Shown here: in pieces, positions 6,802-14,266 of the stretch
How the letters are laid out: each line of letters opens with the position of its first letter
Numbering within the stretch: position 1 is the first letter of the stretch
NCBI GenBank assembly: GCA_964654135.1
Contig: CAZZHV010000023.1
Span: 1-16,677 of the forward strand
Direction: 5' to 3'
Origin: CAMLQK01 sp964654135
Lineage (GTDB): Bacteria; Patescibacteriota; Saccharimonadia; Saccharimonadales; UBA4665
Length of the DNA stretch: 16,677 nt
Notes under the pieces: generated by a model
Told to the model about the DNA's origin: nothing
Database searches by the model: none
The model's input: the letters and a program-made list of their open reading frames with translations, nothing else
Program-made: the position numbers and the translations under genes

Positions 6802-6851
6802 GCGCAAACGAAATGATGAAGGTTTGAAGAGCAATCCATCTTATGTTTAAA

Positions 6852-6857
6852 TATAGT
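6852..6857 (+). promoter_or_regulatory. -10 box for the RNB exoribonuclease gene
   Basis: TATAGT at 6852-6857 is followed after six bases by the ATG at 6864, the geometry expected for a leaderless transcript. It mirrors the divergent promoter of the winged-helix gene 50 bases away. No clear -35 and no Shine-Dalgarno are seen. Confidence 0.45.
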
Positions 6858-6863
6858 AATACT

Positions 6864-8525
6864 ATGACGAGCCCAGAACAACTGGATACTACAACCCTAG
6901 TCGAACTAGCAGCTGAAGAGGCTGCTAGTTTTAAGCTACCTCAAGACTGGATGGACATGCGCATGCACCGAGAAGTGTATGCAGTTGATGGTGCAAGTAC
7001 CCGTGACCGCGATGATGCTTTTATGCTCTCAAGCAATGATGAGGGGCACGTCTTACATGTAAGCATCGCTGATACGGGCTCATATGTCTCTTCTTCGATG
7101 CCTGCTGTTACAGAGCTGGCAAGTCGACGTCTTGGCACTATGTACAGAGGTAGTCGAGCGCTTACGCCAATGATGCCGCGGACATTAAGTGAGCGTATCT
7201 TTAGTCTTAACCCTAATCGACATCGACCAGCACTGACAGCACACATTCCTATAGATTACGAAGGTACTGTATACGAACCAATTGTTACTCGTGAAGCCGT
7301 ACTGCCGCACACACTGACATATCGTGGCCTTCAGCGGGCTATCGAGGAGAACTCGCATGACGGCCAGTTTACTCGTCTTGCAGAGGTCTCAAAACAGCTA
7401 TTTAAGCGACGCCACCCGGACAAAACAGAGCATTTCCTTGAAGACGAAGAAGGCGAAGAGATTGTTACGACCGAAAACCAACTCGGTAAGTTCGTAGTTC
7501 AGGAGTGTATGATCCTTATGAACACCGTTCTTGCCGAGTATATGCATGCACGTAATATCCCTGGTCTATACAGAGGTCACACGCAGGCTGGCAGATATGT
7601 ACGATACTCGCTCGAGCCTACTGCTCACAGGGGTCTTAACTTGCCAAAGTACACCCATGCCACATCTCCGCTACGCCGCTTTAGCGATTTTGTTAATTTG
7701 AGTAATATTGCCGACTATATGGACAAGTCCTCTTCGTATAGCTACGACAAGAAAGCGCTCGCGGGCATTGCTAATAAGCTCAACGGTGTAAGCGAAACTA
7801 GCCGACAACCAGTGTTTTTCGTCGAAGATGCACCAGTTAAGGTAAGGCGCGGCAAAAATGCCGAACTATTTAATAAACTTACGGCTGAGACGATCACAAC
7901 AGATGAGCTGGCATACATCTTTTTTGCTCCTGTTCGACGTAATGGCTTAGACGATAGGCAAGAACTACGACAGCAGGCTATAGATTACGTAATTAATAAC
8001 CCTAGATTGGCGCAAAAGATTGTCCCCGAAGCCATTGATAACGAATGGGTAAAACGAGATATACCGTTAAATAGCAACGGCAAACCAATCGCTGGCTCCT
8101 ATATGCTTACCACTCTAACAGGGGAGTATATTCTTGGCGTAACACGCAAGAAAGGGGCTACTCCGACAGCTTTAGCTATCGAAGCCTTAGGCAAGACTGC
8201 TGGAATCGAGATTAACCCTATTGAGCTAACGCAACAATTTAAGGTCGATGCTCGTCTTAATACAGCTTTGAAGGATGGCGACAAATATCTTCGTGCCCTA
8301 CAGAGCAAAACAGATATGGATTATACGGTAACCGTAGTGGGAGAAGGTAGCTCAAGCATTGTGACCGCCTCTGTACTCGTAGACGGCAGACGTCGCAGCA
8401 GACAAGGGGGAGGCGTGAACCGTAGAGAGGCTCTTCAAAACGCTGCGAACCAACTTATTCAAGATTTACAGCTTGTAGAATATGAACCGGCCACCCCTGA
8501 AAAAGGTCGTCAGCGCAAGAAGTAA
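6864..8525 (+). CDS. RNase II/R-family (RNB) 3'-5' exoribonuclease with dsRBD-like C-terminus
   Basis: A hydrolytic 3'-5' exoribonuclease by its RNB domain. Numbering from the upstream in-frame ATG at 6843 (subtract 7 for the preferred start at 6864), the active-site string is VDGASTRDRDDAF (48-60) with D49, D55, D57 and D58 all present; then IADTGSYV (75-82), the SERIFSLNP stretch (116-124) and HATSPLRRFSDFVN (272-285), which holds the catalytic Arg region. It is short: there is almost no N-terminus before the RNB domain (no cold-shock domains) and no S1 domain after it. Instead residues about 488-544 resemble a dsRNA-binding domain (three short strands, then GGGVNRREALQNAANQLIQDL-type ending), and 410-452 looks like a weaker copy. 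The later start is preferred because TATAGT lies six bases before it. Confidence 0.88.
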   Translation: MTSPEQLDTTTLVELAAEEAASFKLPQDWMDMRMHREVYAVDGASTRDRDDAFMLSSNDEGHVLHVSIADTGSYVSSSMPAVTELASRRLGTMYRGSRALTPMMPRTLSERIFSLNPNRHRPALTAHIPIDYEGTVYEPIVTREAVLPHTLTYRGLQRAIEENSHDGQFTRLAEVSKQLFKRRHPDKTEHFLEDEEGEEIVTTENQLGKFVVQECMILMNTVLAEYMHARNIPGLYRGHTQAGRYVRYSLEPTAHRGLNLPKYTHATSPLRRFSDFVNLSNIADYMDKSSSYSYDKKALAGIANKLNGVSETSRQPVFFVEDAPVKVRRGKNAELFNKLTAETITTDELAYIFFAPVRRNGLDDRQELRQQAIDYVINNPRLAQKIVPEAIDNEWVKRDIPLNSNGKPIAGSYMLTTLTGEYILGVTRKKGATPTALAIEALGKTAGIEINPIELTQQFKVDARLNTALKDGDKYLRALQSKTDMDYTVTVVGEGSSSIVTASVLVDGRRRSRQGGGVNRREALQNAANQLIQDLQLVEYEPATPEKGRQRKK

Positions 8526-8541
8526 TCAAAGCATAAGGGTA

Positions 8542-8590
8542 TTGACTTATATAACGCTTTAGTATATAATGTATTACATCATAAAGGAGG
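8542..8590 (+). promoter_or_regulatory. Complete promoter and ribosome-binding site of the LPXTG protein gene
   Basis: TTGACT (8542-8547), 17-base spacer, perfect TATAAT (8565-8570), then AAAGGAGG (8583-8590) nine bases before the ATG at 8600. This is the strongest consensus promoter in the window and predicts high expression. Confidence 0.88.
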
Positions 8591-8599
8591 AATTTAGAA

Positions 8600-9394
8600 A
8601 TGGTACAAATCCTACAGAAAAGTCGTTTGATGATCGCTGGTTTGCTTATCGGTGTACTCGGTATTAGCACTGTAAGTGTTATGTCTGGTACAGCCTCAGC
8701 TGCAGCTAACTCATGTGACAAAGTAAACATCGTATATTGTGGTCTTGACGGTAGTTCAGACGCAGCATACATCAATGCATTTAAGAATGCTTACACAAGC
8801 AACAAGTCTGGTCACGAAAGCTCACCTACTGTAAAGCAGAACTATACTGACCTTCAGGCTGTATATAACTGGGCAGGTGCTAGTAGTAGTGTCGTTAGCG
8901 GCATGAACGCCACTAACACCAAAGTTGGTACCCTTTACAAAGATGGTCACATCGTTGTTGACGGCAAAACCGTTGCAACTGGTGCATGGGTAAGCGCTCG
9001 CTTTACTAACGGCTCTGGTTTTACCAAAGTTGAAGGTAACGTATACGCTCGTAAGACTACAACTTCATTTGCAAACCCTACCGCTAAGGTAATTGTATAC
9101 ATGAAGGACGGCCAAGCTGTATTCGCAGTAATGACTGAATGTGGTAACGCAGTAAAGATCACTCCTGTGAAGACTCCTGAAAAGCCAACCACTCCTACTA
9201 CCCCTACAACTCCTGAAACACCTAAGACCCCTGAAACCCCAACTACACCTACCACTGTAACTACAGTTTCTACAACCCCTGAGAAACTTCCTAACACTGG
9301 CGCTGGTGACATATTCGGTCTCTTCAGTGGTGTTACTATGGCTGGTGCTGGTGCTCACCGCATCTTGCAGAGCCGCCGCGCTAACCGTAAATAG
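8600..9394 (+). CDS. Secreted, LPXTG-anchored cell-surface protein
   Basis: A 264-residue exported protein predicted to be covalently attached to the cell wall by sortase. The signal peptide has basic residues K8/R9, a hydrophobic core (about 10-29) and a likely cleavage after TASA (residue 34). The mature part (about 35-188) is a Ser/Asn/Thr-rich globular domain with three cysteines (C39, C47, C181) that could form one disulfide. Residues about 190-227 form a Pro/Thr/Glu spacer of PTTP and PETP units that would span the cell wall. The sorting signal is LPNTG at 230-234, a moderately hydrophobic stretch and a basic tail (RRANRK). Its full consensus promoter and strong ribosome-binding site suggest abundance. 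No sortase gene is in the window. The globular domain is not one I can name; a role in contact with a host cell is possible but is inference. Confidence 0.88.
   Translation: MVQILQKSRLMIAGLLIGVLGISTVSVMSGTASAAANSCDKVNIVYCGLDGSSDAAYINAFKNAYTSNKSGHESSPTVKQNYTDLQAVYNWAGASSSVVSGMNATNTKVGTLYKDGHIVVDGKTVATGAWVSARFTNGSGFTKVEGNVYARKTTTSFANPTAKVIVYMKDGQAVFAVMTECGNAVKITPVKTPEKPTTPTTPTTPETPKTPETPTTPTTVTTVSTTPEKLPNTGAGDIFGLFSGVTMAGAGAHRILQSRRANRK
9167..9280 (+). repeat. Pro/Thr-rich low-complexity repeat inside the LPXTG gene
   Basis: Short degenerate repeats of ACT/ACC-CCT codons (PTT, PET, PKT units) encode the wall-spanning spacer, residues about 190-227. Such tracts can vary in copy number between strains by replication slippage. 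Confidence 0.75.
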
Positions 9395-9411
9395 TTAGCC
9401 CACTAACACTC

Positions 9412-9450
9412 AAAATACCGCCTCGGTTCCTCCGGGCGGTATTTTCTTTT
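9412..9450. terminator. Bidirectional intrinsic terminator between the LPXTG gene and yaaA
   Basis: The outer stem pairs AAAATACCGCC (9412-9422) with GGCGGTATTTT (9435-9445), with a further CGG/CCG pairing in the loop. It has A/T runs on both sides, so it can stop the LPXTG transcript on the + strand and the yaaA transcript on the - strand, whose stop codon (9449) lies at its edge. Confidence 0.9.
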
Positions 9451-10225
9451 ACATTGTTTTCATGTCGCCAACGCGTACGAATGTCGGCTGGTTTGGCGTG
9501 CTTATTTCCGGATCATATTGGTAGCCGAAGGCAGTAAAGTGTTCGTATCTGATATCTTCTTGTTGCCTTGTAAGAATAAGCCATTGAGCGAACGCTCCAC
9601 GAGCAACTTTGGCATGTACGGCTACGAATGTGGAATCGTGGTCTGTTGTCATCTTGGTGAGAAACTGCGGAGCGATAACGTGCTTTGCATTGACGTATGG
9701 TCGGATGGCCTTAAAGTACTCCTCAGAAGCTAAGTTAACAATAGTTCCTGTATCTTTTAGGCGAAGTCCAAGTTTGTCGCCCCAGAAGTCGTACAGGCTC
9801 TTAAAACCCTGGGGAGGGATATTGTACATCATTTCTAGGCGATAGGGTTGAATTGCATCGAGCGGTCTGATGAGACCGTAGAGACCGGATACAATAAACA
9901 GAACTTGGTCGGCGTAATGGCGATCATCGACGCTAAACTCTTTGGCGCGCAGACCTTTATAGATATCTCCCACGAAAGTATCGAGTGCTACACCGTAAGG
10001 AGTGTCTTTTTTGCCCCATGACTGCCATAGCTCATGCGTTTTTTCGGATAAAGCTTTTGAGATGTGCATTTTCTTGGCAAGTTCTTCGGGTGGCAAGGTT
10101 TGGACATGCGCTGCGAGCTGTCTGGCTTCTTGTTCAAAAAGTGGTTCACGCGTAAGAACAGTGAGCGGCGTGTGTACCGCCATGGTTTTGGACGTGTTTA
10201 GTAGTATTGTAAACGGTGTGGTCAT
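9449..10225 (-). CDS. yaaA: YaaA-like peroxide stress / iron-limiting protein (UPF0246, DUF328)
   Basis: In E. coli, YaaA is induced by OxyR and lowers free intracellular iron during hydrogen peroxide stress, protecting DNA and proteins from Fenton damage; the fold also binds DNA. The 258 residues have the usual family length and motifs: ILLNTSKTM near the N-terminus (8-15), VSGLYGLIRPLDAIQPYRL (112-130), LYDFWGDKL (144-152), VNLASEEYF (163-171) and the VHAKVARG stretch (203-210). It follows cyoD on the same strand after 43 bases with no obvious terminator, so it may be read from the cyo promoter; a weak -10-like TATCAT (10239-10234) could also give a near-leaderless transcript. Association with an oxygen-reducing enzyme fits an oxidative-stress role. 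Confidence 0.9.
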   Translation of the reverse strand: MTTPFTILLNTSKTMAVHTPLTVLTREPLFEQEARQLAAHVQTLPPEELAKKMHISKALSEKTHELWQSWGKKDTPYGVALDTFVGDIYKGLRAKEFSVDDRHYADQVLFIVSGLYGLIRPLDAIQPYRLEMMYNIPPQGFKSLYDFWGDKLGLRLKDTGTIVNLASEEYFKAIRPYVNAKHVIAPQFLTKMTTDHDSTFVAVHAKVARGAFAQWLILTRQQEDIRYEHFTAFGYQYDPEISTPNQPTFVRVGDMKTM

Positions 10226-10268
10226 ACATGCTCATGATAACACCATCGAGACAGTGTGTGCAGCTACT

Positions 10269-10643
10269 TTAGAGCGAGTCTTGACTTCTCATGTACTGGT
10301 TGACCTCAGATGGCATCATGCGGTAGTTGAGATTGCTCATAATCCATATCGAACCAATAACGACAATAGCTATAACACCGGCAGCAAACAAGAGTACCTG
10401 AAGGTTCCAGTATGGTCGAGGCTCGCGGTCAAGATGCAAAAAGAAGACGAGCTGCACAATAAGCTGTATTGATGCCAGCAACATGACAATACCAATCAGG
10501 AAATGATGCGAAAAATCGTGATGCGCAGATGATACGTGCGCGTTAACGAATAGGTAGGCTGTTAGGGTAAGCGCCACTGACAGTGCAAAGCCAACAATGT
10601 AGCTTTTCATAGAGCGCTTGAGTCCAGTCGCGTTGGTGCTCAT
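10269..10643 (-). CDS. cyoD: Cytochrome bo3 quinol oxidase subunit IV
   Basis: Small membrane subunit that supports assembly and the CuB site of the bo3 oxidase. The 124 residues contain three hydrophobic helices (about 14-35, 45-69 and 79-102) with a His-rich loop between the first two (HVSSAHHDFSHHF) and the typical LIVQLVFFLHLD in helix II. Its start overlaps the cyoC stop by one base (TAATG). It is the last cyo gene; no heme O synthase gene (cyoE) follows. Confidence 0.92.
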   Translation of the reverse strand: MSTNATGLKRSMKSYIVGFALSVALTLTAYLFVNAHVSSAHHDFSHHFLIGIVMLLASIQLIVQLVFFLHLDREPRPYWNLQVLLFAAGVIAIVVIGSIWIMSNLNYRMMPSEVNQYMRSQDSL

Positions 10644-11233
10644 TAAAGTACTCCAATCATGTATACAATGCTAAAGATGAATATCCAGATGATGTCGAGG
10701 AAGTGCCAGAACATACTAAACATGCTCAAACGACGCATATTGGTACGCGTGAAACCCCTCGTGAAAAGTTTCTGGCAGAGCACAGCCAGCCAGATAAGCC
10801 CTGCGGTAATGTGCAATCCATGCGTGCCGACAAGGGTAAAGAAAGCGCTCAAGAAGCCGCTGCGATGCCAGCTATTGCCCTCGGCAGCCAATTTGTGAAA
10901 CTCTGATACTTCCATAACAAGGAAGGCCGCACCAAGGGCCGCTGTTATTGCCAGCAAAATAAGCGTTCGCTGCTTAAGCCGTTGTTCGGCAGCTAGTAGA
11001 GCCAGCCCGCTCGTAAAACTACTTGTAAGCAAAATGAGTGTTTCGGCTAAGACAAAAGGTAAGCTAAAAATATCTCTGCCGGCAGGGCCACCATTAGTGC
11101 CAGGTTGTAAGACTACAAAAGTCGCGAAGAGGCTGGCAAATAACACACAATCGGTCATAAGATAGACCCAGAAACCAAAGAGTGTCTTATCGTTGGTTTC
11201 GTTGGCTGCTGCAGTTATAGTGTGCTCACTCAT
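10643..11233 (-). CDS. cyoC: Cytochrome bo3 quinol oxidase subunit III
   Basis: Integral membrane subunit of the haem-copper quinol oxidase, contacting subunit I. The 196 residues hold five hydrophobic segments, as in E. coli CyoC. Typical features are FGFWVYLMTDCVLFASLFA at the first helix, LLTSSFTSGLALLA, GTHGLHITAGLIWL and the closing WHFLDIIWIFIFSIVYMIG. The start codon overlaps the cyoB stop by four bases (ATGA) and the stop overlaps the cyoD start by one, so the subunits are translated in a coupled way. Confidence 0.95.
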   Translation of the reverse strand: MSEHTITAAANETNDKTLFGFWVYLMTDCVLFASLFATFVVLQPGTNGGPAGRDIFSLPFVLAETLILLTSSFTSGLALLAAEQRLKQRTLILLAITAALGAAFLVMEVSEFHKLAAEGNSWHRSGFLSAFFTLVGTHGLHITAGLIWLAVLCQKLFTRGFTRTNMRRLSMFSMFWHFLDIIWIFIFSIVYMIGVL

Positions 11234-13212
11234 GCGTATTGCTCCTTCTTTCGGGCATCTTCGAGAGCCTTGACTTCGTGCGCTGGCAGTACGTATTCGG
11301 TGTCGTCATCGTTCATGCGAATAATAATGGTCGTAAGTACACCAAGTAGACCGATTGCGGCAAGCCAGGCAATGTGCCAGACAGCCGCAAATCCAAACAT
11401 CAGTGCAAAGGCGGCTATGATTGCCCCGAGGCCAGTGTTCTTTGGCATCATAATATCAGTATAGGTTGGCTTTTTGGGCTTAGCTTTGCTGTGTTTGAAT
11501 GCCCAGAATGCATCGCGTTCGGACGCATTTGGCAGAACGGCAAAGTTGTATGCTGGAGCAGGTGAAGTAGTTGACCATTCCAATGTGCGGCCATTCCAAG
11601 GATCGCCAGTAGTGTCACGATTTTTGTTGCGTTGTACGATGCTTACGACAAGTTGGAGAACCTGGAAACCAACGCCAAGGCATATAAACAATACGCCAAT
11701 ACCGGCAACAATAAAGAGCTGTTGCCAACCCATAGATGGATCGTAGTGGTCAAGACGACGCGTAGCACCCATGAGACCTAATATGTAGAGAGGAACAAAG
11801 GCAAGTGCAAAGCCAACAAGCCAACTCCAGAATGCGTATTTGCCGAGGCGTTCGTTGAGCTTAAAGCCGAAGACTTTAGGGAACCAGTAGGTAACACCTG
11901 CAAGATAGCCAAACAGGACGCCCGTAACGATCATAGTATGGAAGTGCGCTACCAAGAAGAGGCTATTGTGCAATTGGAAGTCGGCAGGTGGGATGGCTAG
12001 AAGCACGCCGGCAACGCCACCAATTGTGAACATTACGACGAACCCGATAAACCATAACATAGGTGAAGTTAGATGAATGCGACCACGATACATAGTAAAT
12101 ATCCAGTTGAACATCTTTACGCCCGTCGGCACTGCAATGATCATGGTCATAATGCCAAAGAATGCGTTAACATCTGCCCCGGCGCCCATGGTAAAGAAGT
12201 GGTGTAGCCAAACTATAAATGATAGTAAAACGATTGCCCATATTGCCCAGACCATCGAAGTATAGCCAAAGAGACGCTTGCGCGAGAAGGTAGCCACAAC
12301 CTCTGAGAATATGCCAAAAGCAGGCAAAATGAGAATGTAAACCTCGGGGTGGCCCCATGCCCATATAAGGTTAACGTACATCATGGCGTTGCCACCACCG
12401 TCGGCTGTAAAGAAGTGCATACCAAGTGTGCGGTCAAGCGCTAGGAGCGCCAATGTTACGGTAAGAATTGGAAACGCAAATGCCACGAGTGACATGCTGC
12501 CCAAGACGCTCCAGGCGAACATTGGCATCTTCATAAGTCTCATGCCAGGCGCACGCATTTTGAGTATTGTTACAATAAAATTAATACCCGATAGCAAACT
12601 ACCGATGCCGGCTATCTGTAAACTCCATATCCAATAATCAACACCGACACCAGGACTGAATTTAAGCTCAGACAGTGGCGGATATGCCAACCATCCGGCG
12701 CTCGAAAATTCGCCGATCACGAGAGAAAGATTCACGAGCAGCATGCCGGCGGTGTAGAGCCAGAAGCTTGTGGAGTTTAGGAATGGAAAAGCTACGTCGC
12801 GTGAGCCAATTTGCAAAGGAAGGATCAGATTAATAAGGCCAAACATAAGGCCCATGGCCACAAAGAAAATCATAATTGTGCCATGCGCAGAGAACACTTG
12901 TTGGAAGTGATCTGAACTAATAATCCCGTGTGATGCTCCAACTGATGTTGCTTGCTGAGTGCGCATCATAAGCGCATCCGCCAGACCGCGCAGCATCATA
13001 ACTGTCGCCACGACAAGATACATCACGCCGATCTTTTTAGGGTCAAGTGAGGTAATCCATTCCTTCCAGAGCCATTTCCACTTCTTGAAGTACGTCATGA
13101 GTCCAAAGCCCAAAAGTCCAATGAGCACTATGGAAGCTGCGCCACCACCAGAAATTGGGTCTTGGGGTAGCCAGCTCCAGCTTAATCGTCCCAGTAAGTT
13201 TGCGAATTGCAT
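11230..13212 (-). CDS. cyoB: Cytochrome bo3 quinol oxidase subunit I (haem b, haem o3, CuB)
   Basis: Catalytic, proton-pumping subunit reducing O2 to water with electrons from quinol. The 660 residues align with E. coli CyoB at an offset of +4, and every key residue I checked is present: quinol site R75, D79 and H102; low-spin haem ligands H110 and H425; haem o3 ligand H423; CuB ligands H288, H337 and H338; the cross-linking Y292 in GHPEVY; D-channel N128, D139 and E290; K-channel K366; and the R485/R486 pair. It should therefore be a functional pumping oxidase. It starts three bases after the cyoA stop and overlaps cyoC by four bases. Extra helices at both ends relative to cytochrome c oxidases are as expected for CyoB. 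Confidence 0.97.
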   Translation of the reverse strand: MQFANLLGRLSWSWLPQDPISGGGAASIVLIGLLGFGLMTYFKKWKWLWKEWITSLDPKKIGVMYLVVATVMMLRGLADALMMRTQQATSVGASHGIISSDHFQQVFSAHGTIMIFFVAMGLMFGLINLILPLQIGSRDVAFPFLNSTSFWLYTAGMLLVNLSLVIGEFSSAGWLAYPPLSELKFSPGVGVDYWIWSLQIAGIGSLLSGINFIVTILKMRAPGMRLMKMPMFAWSVLGSMSLVAFAFPILTVTLALLALDRTLGMHFFTADGGGNAMMYVNLIWAWGHPEVYILILPAFGIFSEVVATFSRKRLFGYTSMVWAIWAIVLLSFIVWLHHFFTMGAGADVNAFFGIMTMIIAVPTGVKMFNWIFTMYRGRIHLTSPMLWFIGFVVMFTIGGVAGVLLAIPPADFQLHNSLFLVAHFHTMIVTGVLFGYLAGVTYWFPKVFGFKLNERLGKYAFWSWLVGFALAFVPLYILGLMGATRRLDHYDPSMGWQQLFIVAGIGVLFICLGVGFQVLQLVVSIVQRNKNRDTTGDPWNGRTLEWSTTSPAPAYNFAVLPNASERDAFWAFKHSKAKPKKPTYTDIMMPKNTGLGAIIAAFALMFGFAAVWHIAWLAAIGLLGVLTTIIIRMNDDDTEYVLPAHEVKALEDARKKEQYA

Positions 13213-13215
13213 CTT

Positions 13216-14175
13216 CTACATCCCCATCTTCTGCATGTTGGTCATTGGGTACTCCTTGTGGTCGTGCGCGCCATGATCATGCGTGTTAGTTTCTTGCGTT
13301 TCGGTATCGCCAGCGGCTGGCATCGCCATATATTTCATGATTATCGTATCATAGAGACCTGATTGAATTGCCGCATAGGTAACTGGCTTGTTGTTTTCGC
13401 TTGGACGAGCTAGCTTGTTGTATGCATCTTGGCTGAGCGTAAGTGGCGAGCGACGAGCTGATTCTACCCACTGGTCAAAATTGCCTTGTTCGACTGCGCG
13501 CGTCGTAAAGGTCATGCCAGCAAATCCTTTACCACTGATATTTGCAGAATAACCCTTGTAGTCTCCGACGGTGTCGGCTTGGAGATGAAGTGCAGTCGAC
13601 ATGCCGGGCATAGCGTAGATCTGACCGCCAAGCTGCGGTATCCACAGCGAGTTCATTGGAGCATCGGAGGTAATTTCGAAGTTGATTGGTCTATCGGTTG
13701 GCACCTCAAGGAAATTAACGCTTGCGATATTCTGTTCGGGGTAAATAAAGAGCCACTTCCAGTCGAGTGCAACTACCTGTACCTTGAGAGGTTTTGCGGC
13801 AGATTGGAGTGGTTTATATGGATCGAGTTTATGACTACTGTTCCATGTTACGACCGACAAAACGATGATTAGAACTGAGGGCACAAGCCACCAGATAGTT
13901 TCGAGCGTTTTGCTACCGTCCCAATCTGGTTTATACACCGCCTTTTTGTTGCCGACACGGTAGCGCCAGATAATACCAAAGAGCAGGGCGAATACCGGTA
14001 CGACCACCAATAGCGAAAGTAGCGAAGCGAACAGCATGAGCTGACGCTCCTGGTGCGCAATAGATCCCTTAGGGTTGAGTAGAGCAAAGTTAGCGTCCCT
14101 TAAATACCATATGCCGCCGGCAAGCAAGCCAAGCGCTAGTATTACTGGGAGTATGAGCTTAATTTTCTTGTTCAT
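13216..14175 (-). CDS. cyoA: Cytochrome bo3 quinol oxidase subunit II
   Basis: First gene of the oxidase operon. The 319 residues have an N-terminal hydrophobic segment (8-24), two membrane helices (about 47-70 and 94-111) and a cupredoxin domain with LDWKWLFIYPEQNIA (137-151), SLWIPQLGGQIYAMPGM (176-192) and GKGFAGMTF (215-223). The CuA ligands of cytochrome c oxidases are absent, as expected for a quinol oxidase. Two oddities: there is no cysteine, so no lipoprotein lipobox as in E. coli CyoA; and the C-terminus is rich in His and Met (HDHGAHDHKEYPMTNMQKMGM-like, residues 299-319), suggesting metal, perhaps copper, binding. A -10 box is seen about 45 bases upstream. Confidence 0.95.
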   Translation of the reverse strand: MNKKIKLILPVILALGLLAGGIWYLRDANFALLNPKGSIAHQERQLMLFASLLSLLVVVPVFALLFGIIWRYRVGNKKAVYKPDWDGSKTLETIWWLVPSVLIIVLSVVTWNSSHKLDPYKPLQSAAKPLKVQVVALDWKWLFIYPEQNIASVNFLEVPTDRPINFEITSDAPMNSLWIPQLGGQIYAMPGMSTALHLQADTVGDYKGYSANISGKGFAGMTFTTRAVEQGNFDQWVESARRSPLTLSQDAYNKLARPSENNKPVTYAAIQSGLYDTIIMKYMAMPAAGDTETQETNTHDHGAHDHKEYPMTNMQKMGM

Positions 14176-14219
14176 GAACGTTTTAATGTCCCAATTAATG
14201 TAGCATAACCGTTATCACT

Positions 14220-14248
14220 ACTATAGCATTTCGTGCTAGGATATACAC
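14220..14248 (-). promoter_or_regulatory. Candidate cyo operon promoter with overlapping inverted repeat
   Basis: On the - strand TATAGT (14225-14220) is a good -10, with a leader of about 38 nt before the cyoA ATG; the -35 region (GTGTAT, 14248-14243) is poor. An inverted repeat TAGCA-TTTCG-TGCTA (14224-14238) overlaps the -10 and spacer and could be an operator. Confidence 0.4.
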
Positions 14249-14266
14249 ATCTGGCTACACCAGAAA

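Noticed and set aside
6790..6834. TTG start at 6834 for the winged-helix gene
   Set aside because: The 15 extra residues are not part of the family's usual N-terminus and the frame would include the -10 box at 6801-6796. The ATG at 6789 fits better.
9167..9280. CRISPR-like short repeats
   Set aside because: The repeats are in-frame Pro/Thr codons inside a secreted protein; there are no uniform spacers.
8947..9358. Antisense open frames opposite the LPXTG gene
   Set aside because: They are mirror images of the Pro/Thr repeat codons (giving Gly/Val/Ser repeats) and lack start signals.
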